The position numbers and the translations under genes were made by a program. Below are positions 1 through 8,436 of a stretch of 64,000 nucleotides of DNA, piece by piece; position 1 is the first letter of the stretch, and each line of letters begins with the position of its first letter. The DNA is taken from assembly GCF_001547525.1 (NCBI RefSeq), contig NZ_LNJP01000004.1, forward strand, positions 62,001 to 126,000, read 5' to 3'. Source of the DNA: Burkholderia anthina (GTDB taxonomy: Bacteria; Pseudomonadota; Gammaproteobacteria; Burkholderiales; Burkholderiaceae). Below the pieces are notes generated by a model. That model was not told the origin of the DNA and did not search any database. It worked only from the letters and a program-made list of their open reading frames with translations.

Positions 1-1229
1 TGAGCAAGGCCGAGGACGTCGAGGTGTGGCTGCGCCGCCTCGCGGGCGGGACCGATGCGCGCGGCGAGCGCGGCGGCGCGCATGCGGCGCCGGCCGTCGA
101 CGAGCGGATCGCACCGCGCAACGACCTTGAGCGCGAGCTGGCGCAACTCTGGCGCGAGCTGCTGGGCGGCGAACTGCCGGGCGTGACCGACAATTTTTTC
201 ACGCTGGGCGGGCACTCGTTGCTCGGCGCGCAGCTGATATCGCGCGTGCGGGAGCGCTTTGCGAATTGCCTGACGCTTGCCGAGTTTCTGGACGAGCCTA
301 CGATCGAACGGATGGCGCGGTCGCTCGGTGCGCCGGACGCGGCCGATACGACCCGCAGCGAGGATGACGCGCACGTGCGCTACTGCCTCGTGCCCGTGCA
401 GCGTACCGGTGCCGGGACGCCGTTCTTCTGCGTACCGGGCATGGGCGGCAACGTTACCCAGGTGTTGCCGCTCGCACGCGCGATGGGCGCGGCGCGGCCG
501 TTCTACGGTCTGCAGTGCCTCGGGCTCGACGGCAAGGCCGAACCGCACGATAGCGTGGAGGCGATGGCCGAGCACTACGTGCGCTGCATCCGCACCGTTC
601 AGCCTCACGGGCCGTATCTGCTGGGCGGCCATTCGCTCGGCGGCAAGGTCGCGCTCGAGATGGCGCGACGGCTCGACGCCGAAGGGGAGCCCCCCGGCCT
701 GATCGCGTTGTTCGACTCCGCTGCGCCGCCGTACCTGCGCATGACGACGCCGACCGATGCCCAGGTAGTCGGCTCGCTGCTGGGCATTTTCGGACGCTAC
801 TCGGGCAAGCCAGTCGACGTGACGCGCGATATGCTGGCGCGTCTCGAAGCCGCATCGCACGAAGAACGCCTGCGCTTCCTGAAGACGCAGCTCCAGGCTC
901 ACGGGTTGATCGACGCGCGCGCCGACGACGGCAGCATCGGCGGCATCTTCAACGTCTATCGCGCGGCCGCGGCGTTCGGAATGGCTTACGACCCGCCGAA
1001 GCAACCGTCGGACTGGTCGTTCGTGCTGTTCCGGGCGGTCGATTCGATGCCGTCGGGCATCAATCTGCCGGAGATCCGGCAGACGCCCGCGTGGGGTTGG
1101 GAGGCATTCAGTCGCGCACCGGTCGAATGCATTGACGTGCCGGGCGATCACTTCACGTGCCTGTCCGACGTGCACGCTCATGCGATCGCGCTGCCGCTGG
1201 CCGATCGCCTGCAGGCGTTCGAGCGATGA
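1..1229 (+). CDS. NRPS C-terminal end: carrier protein plus thioesterase (5' end at or beyond the window edge)
   Basis: The frame is open to base 3, and base 0 could complete an ATG, so this is either the end of a larger nonribosomal peptide synthetase or a stand-alone carrier-thioesterase protein. Counting from the GTG at 24, a peptidyl carrier domain spans about residues 30-105, with the 4'-phosphopantetheine serine in GGHSL (S65). An alpha/beta-hydrolase thioesterase follows, with nucleophile S204 in GHSLGG, a candidate acid D231 and H376 in GDHF. The thioesterase would release the finished peptide by hydrolysis or cyclisation. The stop overlaps the MFS gene start by four bases. The upstream modules and the product are not visible. 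Confidence 0.88.
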   Translation, partial: SKAEDVEVWLRRLAGGTDARGERGGAHAAPAVDERIAPRNDLERELAQLWRELLGGELPGVTDNFFTLGGHSLLGAQLISRVRERFANCLTLAEFLDEPTIERMARSLGAPDAADTTRSEDDAHVRYCLVPVQRTGAGTPFFCVPGMGGNVTQVLPLARAMGAARPFYGLQCLGLDGKAEPHDSVEAMAEHYVRCIRTVQPHGPYLLGGHSLGGKVALEMARRLDAEGEPPGLIALFDSAAPPYLRMTTPTDAQVVGSLLGIFGRYSGKPVDVTRDMLARLEAASHEERLRFLKTQLQAHGLIDARADDGSIGGIFNVYRAAAAFGMAYDPPKQPSDWSFVLFRAVDSMPSGINLPEIRQTPAWGWEAFSRAPVECIDVPGDHFTCLSDVHAHAIALPLADRLQAFER

Positions 1230-2482
1230 GCGCGCAACCGCACGTCAACGGCGCGCCGCCTGCCGGGCACGGCGGCACGCGCGCGGTGCGCGTGGTGCTC
1301 GCGATCCTCGCGCTCGACGTTCTCGGCACGGGGCTGGCGATGCCGGTGCTGCCGACGCTCGTCGCGGGGCTCGCGGGCCTGTCGCCCGCGCGCGTTTCGC
1401 TCGTGCTGGGCGCGGCGATCGCGTCCTACTCGGCAATGCAGTTCCTGTGCGCACCGATGCTGGGCGCGCTCAGCGACCGGTACGGACGCCGCCCGGTGCT
1501 GCTGGCCGCGCTCGTCGGCATCGCGGCGAGCCACTGGACCGTCGCGTTCGGTGGCGGTCTGGCGTCGCTGCTGATCGGCCGCGCGCTCGGCGGTGCCGCC
1601 GCCGCGAACGTGTCGACCGTGATGGCGTATCTGGCCGATGTCAGCGACGGCGAGCGCCGCACGCATCTGTACGGCAGCGCGGGCGGGGTCATCGCGGTCG
1701 GACTCGTGGCTGGCCCGGTCGCTGGCGGCTGGCTCGCGTCGTTCGACCCGTACCTGCCGTTCGCGATCGCCGGCGCGCTGGCCGCGCTGAATGCGGCGTA
1801 CGTCGCATCGTGGCTGCCGGAAAGCCTGCCGGCCGCGCACCGGCGAACGTTCGACTGGCGCCGTGCGCAGCCTTTGGGCAGCCTGCGCGCGCTGTTCGGC
1901 AACCAAACGCTGCGTCCGTACCTGCTGGCGTTACTGCTGACCTGGGCCGCATACGGCGTGTTCCAGAGCTGCTTCGTGCTCGCGAACCAGGCGCGTTACG
2001 GATGGAGCGTGATCGATGCGTCGCGGGCGCTCGCCGCGCTCGCTGTCGGGATGGCCCTGTCGCAACGCTATCTCGTGCGGCGGTTGACCGCGCGCGTCGA
2101 CAACCGAGCGATCCTCGCACTGGGTTACGGCTGTTGTGCGGTCGCGTATCTGTGCTATTTCGCTGCTTCGTCTCCATGGCTCACGTACGCGGGGATGATG
2201 GCCCAGGCACTGGGACTCGTGGCCGACCCCGCGCTGCGCGCCGAGTTGTCGCGTCATGCGTCCGACCGGCATCAAGGCGAACTGCAGGGCGGTCTCGCGT
2301 CGCTCGTCAGTCTGGTCGGGGCGATCGCGCCGCTCGTCGGGTCGGCCGCGCTCGCCGCGGCCGCGCGCACGGGCGGTGGCGCGGCCGCGGCGGGATGGCC
2401 GTTCGCGCTGGGCGTGGCGTCGTACGCGTGCGCGCTTGCCATCGTGGCGCGTGCGCCGGCGGGGCGCGCCGCTGCTCGCTGA
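1226..2482 (+). CDS. MFS transporter, TetA/DHA1-like, probable export of the NRPS product
   Basis: This is a 418-residue major facilitator. The start is the ATG of an ATGA overlap with the NRPS stop, which implies translational coupling. About twelve hydrophobic segments are visible. MFS motif A appears as LSDRYGRRP in the loop after TM2, and the TM1 region contains LDVLGTGLAMPVLP, typical of the TCR/Tet and multidrug DHA1 group. Because it is coupled to a thioesterase-terminated NRPS, export of the peptide or self-resistance is the likely role. This is inferred from position; the substrate cannot be read from the sequence. Confidence 0.88.
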   Translation: MSAQPHVNGAPPAGHGGTRAVRVVLAILALDVLGTGLAMPVLPTLVAGLAGLSPARVSLVLGAAIASYSAMQFLCAPMLGALSDRYGRRPVLLAALVGIAASHWTVAFGGGLASLLIGRALGGAAAANVSTVMAYLADVSDGERRTHLYGSAGGVIAVGLVAGPVAGGWLASFDPYLPFAIAGALAALNAAYVASWLPESLPAAHRRTFDWRRAQPLGSLRALFGNQTLRPYLLALLLTWAAYGVFQSCFVLANQARYGWSVIDASRALAALAVGMALSQRYLVRRLTARVDNRAILALGYGCCAVAYLCYFAASSPWLTYAGMMAQALGLVADPALRAELSRHASDRHQGELQGGLASLVSLVGAIAPLVGSAALAAAARTGGGAAAAGWPFALGVASYACALAIVARAPAGRAAAR

Positions 2483-2526
2483 GCGGGCCATGCCGCGCGG
2501 CGCATGTCGCGCGGCATGGTACGGCC

Positions 2527-3189
2527 TCAGATCAGGCCGAGTACCATCGCCTTCACGACCGCTTGCAGCGTATTCGTCGCATTCATCTTGAGCATCGCGT
2601 TTTTCAGGTGGAAATAGACGGTGCGTGTCGTGAGCCCGACGATAGACGCGACTTCGCCGGCCGTCTTGCCGAGCGCGGTCCACCGCAGCAGTTCCCGTTC
2701 GCGGTCCGTAAGACTGCACACGTCGCCCGTTTTCGGCGTCGGCGCCGACAGCGCGATGAACTTCGCATGGATCGCGCCGGCGAGCCACGCGATGTACGGA
2801 GCATTCGTCGCCTTTTCCTCGACTCTTACAGGTGTGATTTCTCGTCCGACCGAAAACAGGGCGGGTAAATCGGCACCGATCCAGCTGCACTGGGTAAGAA
2901 CGAAGCGTGCGCCGTCGCTCCATTCTGCCAGGCCTTTGGTTCGGAGTGCGGCATAGACGGGACTGCCACCCGGAAGGAAATCCGCATCCTTGTAATACTT
3001 GATCCAGCTTTCGTATTGCCCGCGGTCGGAGAAGAATTCCGAGTCGTTGCCGGAGCATGTGGATTTGACTTCGAAAAGCCAGTTGGAAAAGCCGATCCTC
3101 GATACAGCGCGCGAGGCTGTATCGGCAAGATCGGACATGGTCTTCGCATTCTCTATGCCCAAGTAAATTTCATGCCATTGAGTCGTCAT
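2527..3189 (-). CDS. LuxR-family regulator with autoinducer-binding-type N-domain (LuxR solo)
   Basis: This 220-residue protein is the usual length for quorum-sensing LuxR proteins. Residues about 20-150 resemble an autoinducer-binding domain, with the pattern WIKYYKDADF followed by GSPVY. Residues about 155-215 form the GerE/LuxR helix-turn-helix (LTDRERELLRW ... TTRTVYFHLKNAM). No luxI-type synthase gene lies in the window, so it is a solo here. It converges with the exporter gene and sits beside the NRPS tail and a type II thioesterase, so it probably controls that biosynthetic cluster. Several ligand-pocket positions diverge from the classical set, so the ligand may not be an acyl-homoserine lactone. 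Confidence 0.85.
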   Translation of the reverse strand: MTTQWHEIYLGIENAKTMSDLADTASRAVSRIGFSNWLFEVKSTCSGNDSEFFSDRGQYESWIKYYKDADFLPGGSPVYAALRTKGLAEWSDGARFVLTQCSWIGADLPALFSVGREITPVRVEEKATNAPYIAWLAGAIHAKFIALSAPTPKTGDVCSLTDRERELLRWTALGKTAGEVASIVGLTTRTVYFHLKNAMLKMNATNTLQAVVKAMVLGLI

Positions 3190-3448
3190 GGTTCGATACC
3201 CGATGAAATTTGAATAAATTCGGCCCGTGTTACTGAAGGTGTCTCCCGCTGACCGATAGCGCTTGCTTATTCATCGTTATGGACTTTCAACTCATACTGA
3301 TTGTGTCGATCGAGGTCGTTCTCCTGTTCAATCCCGATGTCGGCATGCAATGCCGCAAATGCCGGCAGGTGCGACCGGTGCGCGGCACCGGGCGTACCCT
3401 GGCCGGCAGATTTCCCCGCGGCATGCTGGTGCCGATTTGACGGGACTG

Positions 3449-4201
3449 CTACGTCGGGTCGGTCAGCGCGGCGACGACGCGGTTCCGAATCTCCTGTTCC
3501 CATACCTGGAGAAAGAAGTGCCCGCCGTCGAACCGGTGCAGCGCGAATGGCCCCCCGCTGTAGCGGGCCCACTCGGCCAATGCATCGCTCGCGACATGGG
3601 GATCGCGCAGACCACCGAACACCGTCAGCCCGCACGGCAACACGAATGGCGTATCCACCCGGTACCCGTCGGCGAGTGCGAGATCGGCACGCAGCGACGT
3701 CAGGAAGTGCCCTAGCCATTCGGGCTCCGACAGCAAGGCAGCCGGCGTTCCGCCCATCGCTTTCAGCCACTCGATCAGTTCCGGATCGGATAGCCGATGG
3801 GCCGGCGGCCCGCTTGGCGCCACGTGCGGCGCGCGGTGTGCGGCGCTGAATGCGTGCGAAGGGGGGGGAAGGCCGCGCCGAGCGAGTTCCCTTGTCCATT
3901 CGATGCTGACGACGCTGCCCAAGCTGTAGCCGAACGTGCCGAACGGCTTGTCGAGCAGGCCGGCCGCCGCCGTCGCGAGCGCGGTGCACATTGTGTCGAG
4001 CGACGTGAGCGCCGCTTCCGCGAAGCGGGTTTGGCGCCCCGGTGGTTCGATGGCGACGACTTCGAGCCAGTCTGGCAGGTCAAACGCCCAGCTCCGGTAC
4101 AGCAGCGATCCGCCGCCGGCATACGGGAAGCAGAAAAGCCGGTGCGTTGCCCGGGGACGCGGGCGATGCAGGACGAACCAGGGTGTGTGATTGATGAGCA
4201 T
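3449..4201 (-). CDS. type II thioesterase (NRPS/PKS editing)
   Basis: The 250-residue protein is a stand-alone alpha/beta hydrolase of the GrsT/RifR thioesterase family. The N-terminal signature FCFPYAGGG, the nucleophile elbow GYSLGS and the C-terminal FDGGHFF histidine motif are all present. Such enzymes remove misprimed acyl groups from carrier domains. It lies in the NRPS neighbourhood, transcribed in the same direction as the LuxR gene but 260 bases upstream of it. The start is the first ATG of the frame, and the family signature begins about 20 residues in. Confidence is high for family; the partner synthetase is inferred from proximity. Confidence 0.9.
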   Translation of the reverse strand: MLINHTPWFVLHRPRPRATHRLFCFPYAGGGSLLYRSWAFDLPDWLEVVAIEPPGRQTRFAEAALTSLDTMCTALATAAAGLLDKPFGTFGYSLGSVVSIEWTRELARRGLPPPSHAFSAAHRAPHVAPSGPPAHRLSDPELIEWLKAMGGTPAALLSEPEWLGHFLTSLRADLALADGYRVDTPFVLPCGLTVFGGLRDPHVASDALAEWARYSGGPFALHRFDGGHFFLQVWEQEIRNRVVAALTDPT

Positions 4202-4347
4202 GCGGATTCGGAGTGAAAATCACGGCGCAGCGCAGGCGGACAGCGTGTGTAGAGGGCACGGGACGCGCATTTCGAGAGGAGGCGGAATCGCCCCATACCG
4301 ACGTGAGCGTGACGTCGGGATGGCGAGTGAGCCGTCGCGAGGACGCA

Positions 4348-4494
4348 TCAGATCCCGCAGGCGAGCACCGCGGCGTGTTCGGCGGGCGGCGCGTCGTGAT
4401 GGAGGCGGAACCTGTCGATCGCACCGAGACTGTGAAGAAACGTGCGTCGGAAGAGGTCGGCATTCGTTTCGAGTCGATGTTTCGTGTCGGTCAT
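4348..4494 (-). pseudogene. decayed Tat-leader gene start, copy 1
   Basis: The reading frame starts MTDTKHRLE and carries a degraded twin-arginine stretch (LFRRTFLHSLGA). It then runs out of frame after about 28 residues and stops at 48. The same start, with an intact SRRTFL motif and lipobox, occurs at 12954 on the same strand, and the homology continues upstream into the non-coding leader. I read this as the remains of the 5' end of a duplicated exported-lipoprotein gene. The rest of the gene is missing. Confidence 0.5.
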
Positions 4495-4668
4495 GTTCGT
4501 ATCGTTCTGTCGTCCATAACTTGATTCATGCAGCGATAAGCGATTCGCGCAACGGCGGCAAACGTTTGCGCTTGCGAGCGTATGCGGAGAACGGCGAGTT
4601 CGTCGGGTTAACGAACGCAGGACGAAAATATATAAGGTGAATCGCGCCGGAATTCTCAAAAAATCTCA
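4415..4668 (-). repeat. direct repeat, copy 1 (leader and start of the Tat gene)
   Basis: About 250 bases match 12875-13125 in the same orientation, with scattered differences and small indels. Shared blocks include TCATGTTCGTATCGTT, a GGCGGCAAACG block followed by CGTATGC, and an AT-rich GAAAATATATA followed by ATTCTCAAAAA. The AT-rich block lies upstream of the minus-strand ATG and could hold the original promoter. The two copies are about 8.46 kb apart and flank the iron-receptor segment. Confidence 0.7.
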
Positions 4669-4879
4669 TGGAAGGCATCAAGTGTTGTCGTAATCGCGGC
4701 GGAATTCCTGGTCATCCGAATTTCGATGGACGACCGATGTCCGGATTATATGGATGAAAATCGCTTAAAAAGCACCAAATAAGCACAAAAAATTGAAAAA
4801 TTTTTAGATATACGGCTAACTGAATTGATATGGATAGTTGGATTTTTGCTAAGAGACGATTTCAAAAACACTCATCGAG
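4669..4879. other. AT-rich gene-free stretch
   Basis: Base composition drops sharply here compared with its surroundings (for example AAAAAATTGAAAAATTTTT-like runs near 4780-4806). No reading frame with convincing codon bias is present. It separates repeat copy 1 from a decayed gene and probably marks acquired or scrambled DNA. Confidence 0.5.
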
Positions 4880-5340
4880 AATGTTGACTTTCGTGGTGAG
4901 CTGTCAAGCGAGTCGCCGGGCGACTGCGCGGCGAGGGGCCGCGGACGCGCCATGCCTTTCCGCCCACAAGGGCCGACGATACGGTTGTCCGGTCCGAGCG
5001 AAGTGGAAAACACGCTGAACCAGCGCGCGGGCGTGTCCTTCAAGGGCGATCTGTCGAAATGCGCGCCGGCCGGCACGGCAACCGCGCCGGGCTCGACATG
5101 CGGCGGGCCGCGAATCAACGCGTAGCGGATCACGCCGGACGGCACGCTGAGCTTCGCCGACGAGCCCGCAATGGTCGATGAGTCGGGGTGGCCGGTCTGG
5201 AGGTTCATCCGCTGTCGGGTGAAGCCCGGCCAGACCGTCGCGTTTTCGGCCGGTCCGTTTTCGCCGCCTACGGACAACCGGCTCGCGTCCCGCGTCGGCT
5301 ATGTGTGCGCGATAGACCAAGGCATCGCGTTCTTCGCGGC
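4880..5340 (+). pseudogene. decayed gene with in-frame stop; unknown product
   Basis: One plus-strand frame reads as protein-like sequence across the segment, for example GPSEVENTLNQRAGVSFKGD, then FADEPAMVDESGWPVWRFIR and VKPGQTVAFSAGPFSPP. A TAG at 5123-5125 interrupts it. No ribosome-binding site or start fits upstream, where the sequence becomes AT-rich. The mix of Gly, Pro and aromatic residues suggests a former exported protein, but I do not recognise the family. The opposite-strand frame (4849-5277) lacks a plausible start signal, and I consider it antisense. Confidence 0.42.
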
Positions 5341-5459
5341 GCGTCGCGGACCGGTCGCGCCTGCGGGCAGCGGCCGCCGCCACCGGTTCGCGGTGACGGC
5401 GGGCGGCCGGACGCGATGCGCGACGAACCTGCCGCCGCGCACGCGTTCGACAGCCTACC

Positions 5460-6221
5460 TCACGCGGCCGGGTGCGGGCCGGCTGCTGTCGGCGCCGCGA
5501 ATTCCGGCTCATGCGCGTCGCTGCACGACCCGACTTCGAGCTTGTAGCCAAAGCCATACACGGTGCGCAGCGCGACGTCGTTCGCAATGCCGAGCGAGAG
5601 CTTCTTGCGCAGCTTGTAGATGTGTTGCTCGATCGTCCGGTCCGCGCAGTCGCGGTAGTTGCCCCAGATCGATTTTGCGACCTGGCCGCGATTGAAGCAG
5701 GTGCCGGGGTTCGAGAAGAACAGCCAGGCCATCGCGAACTCGCGCGACGTCAGCGCGATCGCGCCGCCGTGCAGCTTGACCGTGCCCGTATCGCGATCGA
5801 GCGCATACGGACCGACCGACAGGCGGGCCGGGGCCGAGGCGGCGCGGGCCTGCCCGCGCCGGGCGAGCGTCGCGCGTACGTACAGCTCGTTGGGATCGAA
5901 CGGCAGCGTCAACACGTCGGCCGCGCCGAGGTCGTACCAGAGGAACATCTCGGCGGGCCCGTCGAACGAGCCGACCACCACGACCGGCGCGCGGCTGTCC
6001 GCGTGGCACGCGCGCCACGACAGCACCGGATTGTGGGTAGCATTGACGCAGCGCGCGTCGAACACGATCAGGTCGTACGGCCGGTGGCGCAATGCGCGCA
6101 GCATCGTCAGCTCGTCGGCGAACCGGTCGCCGCGGCGCTCGCCGCAGTGCGCGCCGCGCCCGAGGCTGTCCGCGATGCGGTCGGCCAGACGCAGGTCGCG
6201 GGTCAGGAGGGCATAGTCCAA
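5460..6221 (-). CDS. orphan OmpR-type response regulator with atypical receiver
   Basis: The 253-residue protein has a receiver-like domain (about 1-115) and a winged-helix DNA-binding domain (about 130-235, with LTSREFAMAWLFF, RTIEQHIYKLRKKL and the wing TVYGFGYKLE). The phospho-acceptor position D55 is kept (DLIVFD). The conserved lysine of the LTKPF motif is leucine (LTLPFD, L106), and the N-terminal acidic pair is weak, so normal phosphorelay is doubtful. No histidine kinase gene is nearby. HrpG-like regulators of type III secretion share this overall build, but assignment to that group is speculation. An Ala/Pro-rich tail follows residue 238. Confidence 0.85.
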   Translation of the reverse strand: MDYALLTRDLRLADRIADSLGRGAHCGERRGDRFADELTMLRALRHRPYDLIVFDARCVNATHNPVLSWRACHADSRAPVVVVGSFDGPAEMFLWYDLGAADVLTLPFDPNELYVRATLARRGQARAASAPARLSVGPYALDRDTGTVKLHGGAIALTSREFAMAWLFFSNPGTCFNRGQVAKSIWGNYRDCADRTIEQHIYKLRKKLSLGIANDVALRTVYGFGYKLEVGSCSDAHEPEFAAPTAAGPHPAA

Positions 6222-6498
6222 AGTGACCTCTTCAAATCGAAACGGAATATCGGCGTCCGCGCCCGTCGTCGCGCGGCGGCGCCCGGCAGTTCGCCGGGAC
6301 GGGCCGTGCCTGCACGCACGGGACGGTTTTGCCGTTCGCCTGCGGTGTCGCGACTTCGCGGTGTTTCAGATTGCTTGTGCGACGAGTGACGAAAAGTGAC
6401 GTGCCTTCCGCAAAAAATTTTTGCTGTCTGGCGTTGGATGGGTTACCACGGGCAATCGGGCGATCACCCGGGCAATCGCGCCGCGCTCCCGGTGCGCG

Positions 6499-7482
6499 TC
6501 AGGCTTGCGACGCGAGCGAAACGAGCACAACGCATCCCGCATAGCGCCGGACCTCCAGCGGTAGCGTCGCGGCGAGCGCGGCGAGGGTGCGCGGCGGATC
6601 GTCGAGTCGGAACACGCCGGTGACGGGCAGCGCGGCGGCGGCGTCGGTCACGCGGATCACGCCGGGGTAGTACGGACGCAGCCGCGCAATCACCGCGCCG
6701 AGCGGCTCGGTGTGTATGACCAGCTGGCCGCCGGTCCATGCGGCTTCGTCCGTCGCGTTGGCGGCGAGTGGCTCGATGAGGTCGACGCCGGCGCGCGCGG
6801 TGAGTCCGGGCCGCAGCGACAGCGTCGCGCCACCCGGCACCGCGATTCCGACCGACGCATCGAGTGCGGCGACGTGCAGCCACGGGCCCTCCACGCGAAC
6901 CGCGAACCTGCCGGCGCGCGCGCGCACCATGCGCTCGGCATGCCGGACCACGAACGGGCGCGTGTTCGCCGCCGCGCGCACGAGCAGCGCGCCCGCGCGC
7001 AATCGCACGCCGCGCTCGTCCGCCCGGTAGTCGACGTCGACCGCGCTGCGCGCGGCGAGCATCAGCGACGAGCCGTCGGCAAGCGTCGCGGTGCGCTGCT
7101 CGCCGGTGTTCGTCTGCAGGTCGGCCGACCACTCGGCGATGGGGGAGAAGCGATCGGCGAGCGCGCCCGCGCCGGCGACGAGCGCGCCGAACGACAGCAC
7201 GCCGCGCACGACGCGCCGGCGTGCGGGTACGGCCAGTAGCGCATCGCCGAGCGCGCTCGGCGCGAGGCCGTGCGTTGCCGGCGGCGTCAGCGCGCCGAGC
7301 GATGCGTCGAGCCGCGCGACCGCGCGCGCGTGTGCGGGATCGGCGCGCAGCCACGCATCGAAGCGCGCGCGGTCGCGCCCGGTCGCGTCGCCCGAGCGCA
7401 GCAGCACCATCCACCGGATCGCATCGTCGAGTACGCGCGGGTCGATCGCGTCGACCGCTTTCGGTTGATCGGCCAGATTCAC
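6499..7482 (-). CDS. fecR: FecR-family anti-sigma/sensor protein
   Basis: A cytoplasmic N-terminal region (DUF4880-like: DDAIRWMVLLRSGDATGRDRA) is followed by a single hydrophobic segment near residue 90 and a periplasmic FecR domain (LADGSSLMLAARSAVDVDY). The last about 80 residues resemble the region that meets the receptor's signalling domain. It transmits the receptor-occupied signal to the ECF sigma factor. I place the start at the GTG that overlaps the sigma-gene stop (GTGA), seven codons inside the longest frame, because that matches the coupling style of this genome. The translated length is 327 residues, typical for the family. Confidence 0.88.
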   Translation of the reverse strand: MNLADQPKAVDAIDPRVLDDAIRWMVLLRSGDATGRDRARFDAWLRADPAHARAVARLDASLGALTPPATHGLAPSALGDALLAVPARRRVVRGVLSFGALVAGAGALADRFSPIAEWSADLQTNTGEQRTATLADGSSLMLAARSAVDVDYRADERGVRLRAGALLVRAAANTRPFVVRHAERMVRARAGRFAVRVEGPWLHVAALDASVGIAVPGGATLSLRPGLTARAGVDLIEPLAANATDEAAWTGGQLVIHTEPLGAVIARLRPYYPGVIRVTDAAAALPVTGVFRLDDPPRTLAALAATLPLEVRRYAGCVVLVSLASQA

Positions 7483-7994
7483 TGCAAAGACGCGAGATAG
7501 CACGCGCGCAGCGCCTGCGCGAGATAGTCGCGCACGGTGCGCTTCGATACGCCGAGCCGGTCGGCGATTTCGGCATGCGTGAGCCCGTGGAACTGGCTGT
7601 AGATGAACGCGTTGCGCGCCTTCGCGGACAGCCCGGCCAGCATCCGGTCGATCGCATGCAGCGTTTCGACGACAAGCGCGCGCTCCTCCTCGGACGGTGC
7701 GACGCTTTCCGGGCGTGCGGCGAGCACGGCGAGGTATGCGCGCTCGAGGTCACGGCGGCGCCAGAAGTCGTAGACGAGGCGGTGGGCGATTGTCGTCAGC
7801 AACGCGCGCGGCTCCCGCACGGACGATGTGCCGGCTTGCGCGATCAGTTGCACGAACGTTTCGGAAGCGATGTCTTCAGCCGTAAACGCACAGCCGAGCT
7901 TGTAGCGCAGACGGCCGAGCAGCCAGGGGTAGTCGTTGCGGAAGATTGCTTCGACGGGTGGGACAGCGGCAAGCGTCGTCATGCTGAATTCCAT
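7479..7994 (-). CDS. fecI: FecI-type ECF sigma factor
   Basis: The 171-residue protein carries sigma region 2 (DIASETFVQLIAQAG, YDFWRRRDLERAYL) and region 4 (LSAKARNAFIYSQFHGLTHAEIADRLGVSKRTVRDYLAQAL). It is typical of iron-starvation ECF sigmas that switch on a TonB-dependent receptor operon. It is translationally coupled to fecR and divergent from the receptor gene at 8437. The ATG at 7982 (MTTLAAV) is an alternative start. Its own regulation would normally be by Fur, but I could not find a convincing Fur box in the 440-base gap upstream. Confidence 0.9.
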   Translation of the reverse strand: MEFSMTTLAAVPPVEAIFRNDYPWLLGRLRYKLGCAFTAEDIASETFVQLIAQAGTSSVREPRALLTTIAHRLVYDFWRRRDLERAYLAVLAARPESVAPSEEERALVVETLHAIDRMLAGLSAKARNAFIYSQFHGLTHAEIADRLGVSKRTVRDYLAQALRACYLASLQ

Positions 7995-8436
7995 GTTGCA
8001 TCGAACGGTTGGAGCGGCCAGGAGCGCCTTGAACGCAGGCTAGCAAAGAATATACGAGCACTCAACCTCGATGCCGGTGCCCATTTTTACCCGCGATTCG
8101 CGCAAGACGAATTCGCTGCGGTGTGGCGACGTTGCCGTGACGGTCGCGCGGCGGCCGCATGGCTGCGCGTGTCGGGTTATCGGCCGGCCCGTACAGCCCG
8201 TCCACGGGCGTATCGCGTCGAGCGGGAGCGCCCCCCAGGCGTGCGTGCCCGAGGGCCGGAGCCTGCGTGTCGCAGGCTGCGAATCCGGCACGGCTTCGCA
8301 ATCGCTCTGCGGTGCACCGCCGCTGTTCTTCGTGATGCTACACATCCTATTGCCGTGAATGCATGCCGGCCACCGCTTTTTTTGACGTTCACGCGGACCC
8401 TGTATGCTCGCGCTCCGACCTGACAGAGAAGTAAGC
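7995..8436. other. intergenic region between fecI and the receptor gene
   Basis: There is no convincing gene on either strand. The region should contain the fecI promoter and a FecI-dependent receptor promoter. A TTTTTTTGACG stretch near 8375-8385 precedes the receptor start, but spacing to a -10 is poor for sigma-70. I see no recognisable riboswitch and no clear Fur box. Confidence 0.5.

Noticed and set aside
3280..3438. 52-codon frame starting MDFQLILIVSIEVVLLF
   Set aside because: It begins with a tempting hydrophobic stretch but has no ribosome-binding site, and its second half looks random; I left the LuxR-thioesterase gap unannotated.
4849..5277. 142-codon minus-strand frame over the decayed gene
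   Set aside because: It lacks a start signal, and the plus-strand frame reads as more protein-like despite its stop.
8040..8400. possible riboswitch (B12 type) upstream of the TonB receptor
   Set aside because: A few GCC/GGC blocks resemble pieces of a cobalamin element but the conserved core is absent, and the receptor is of the siderophore type with fecI-fecR.
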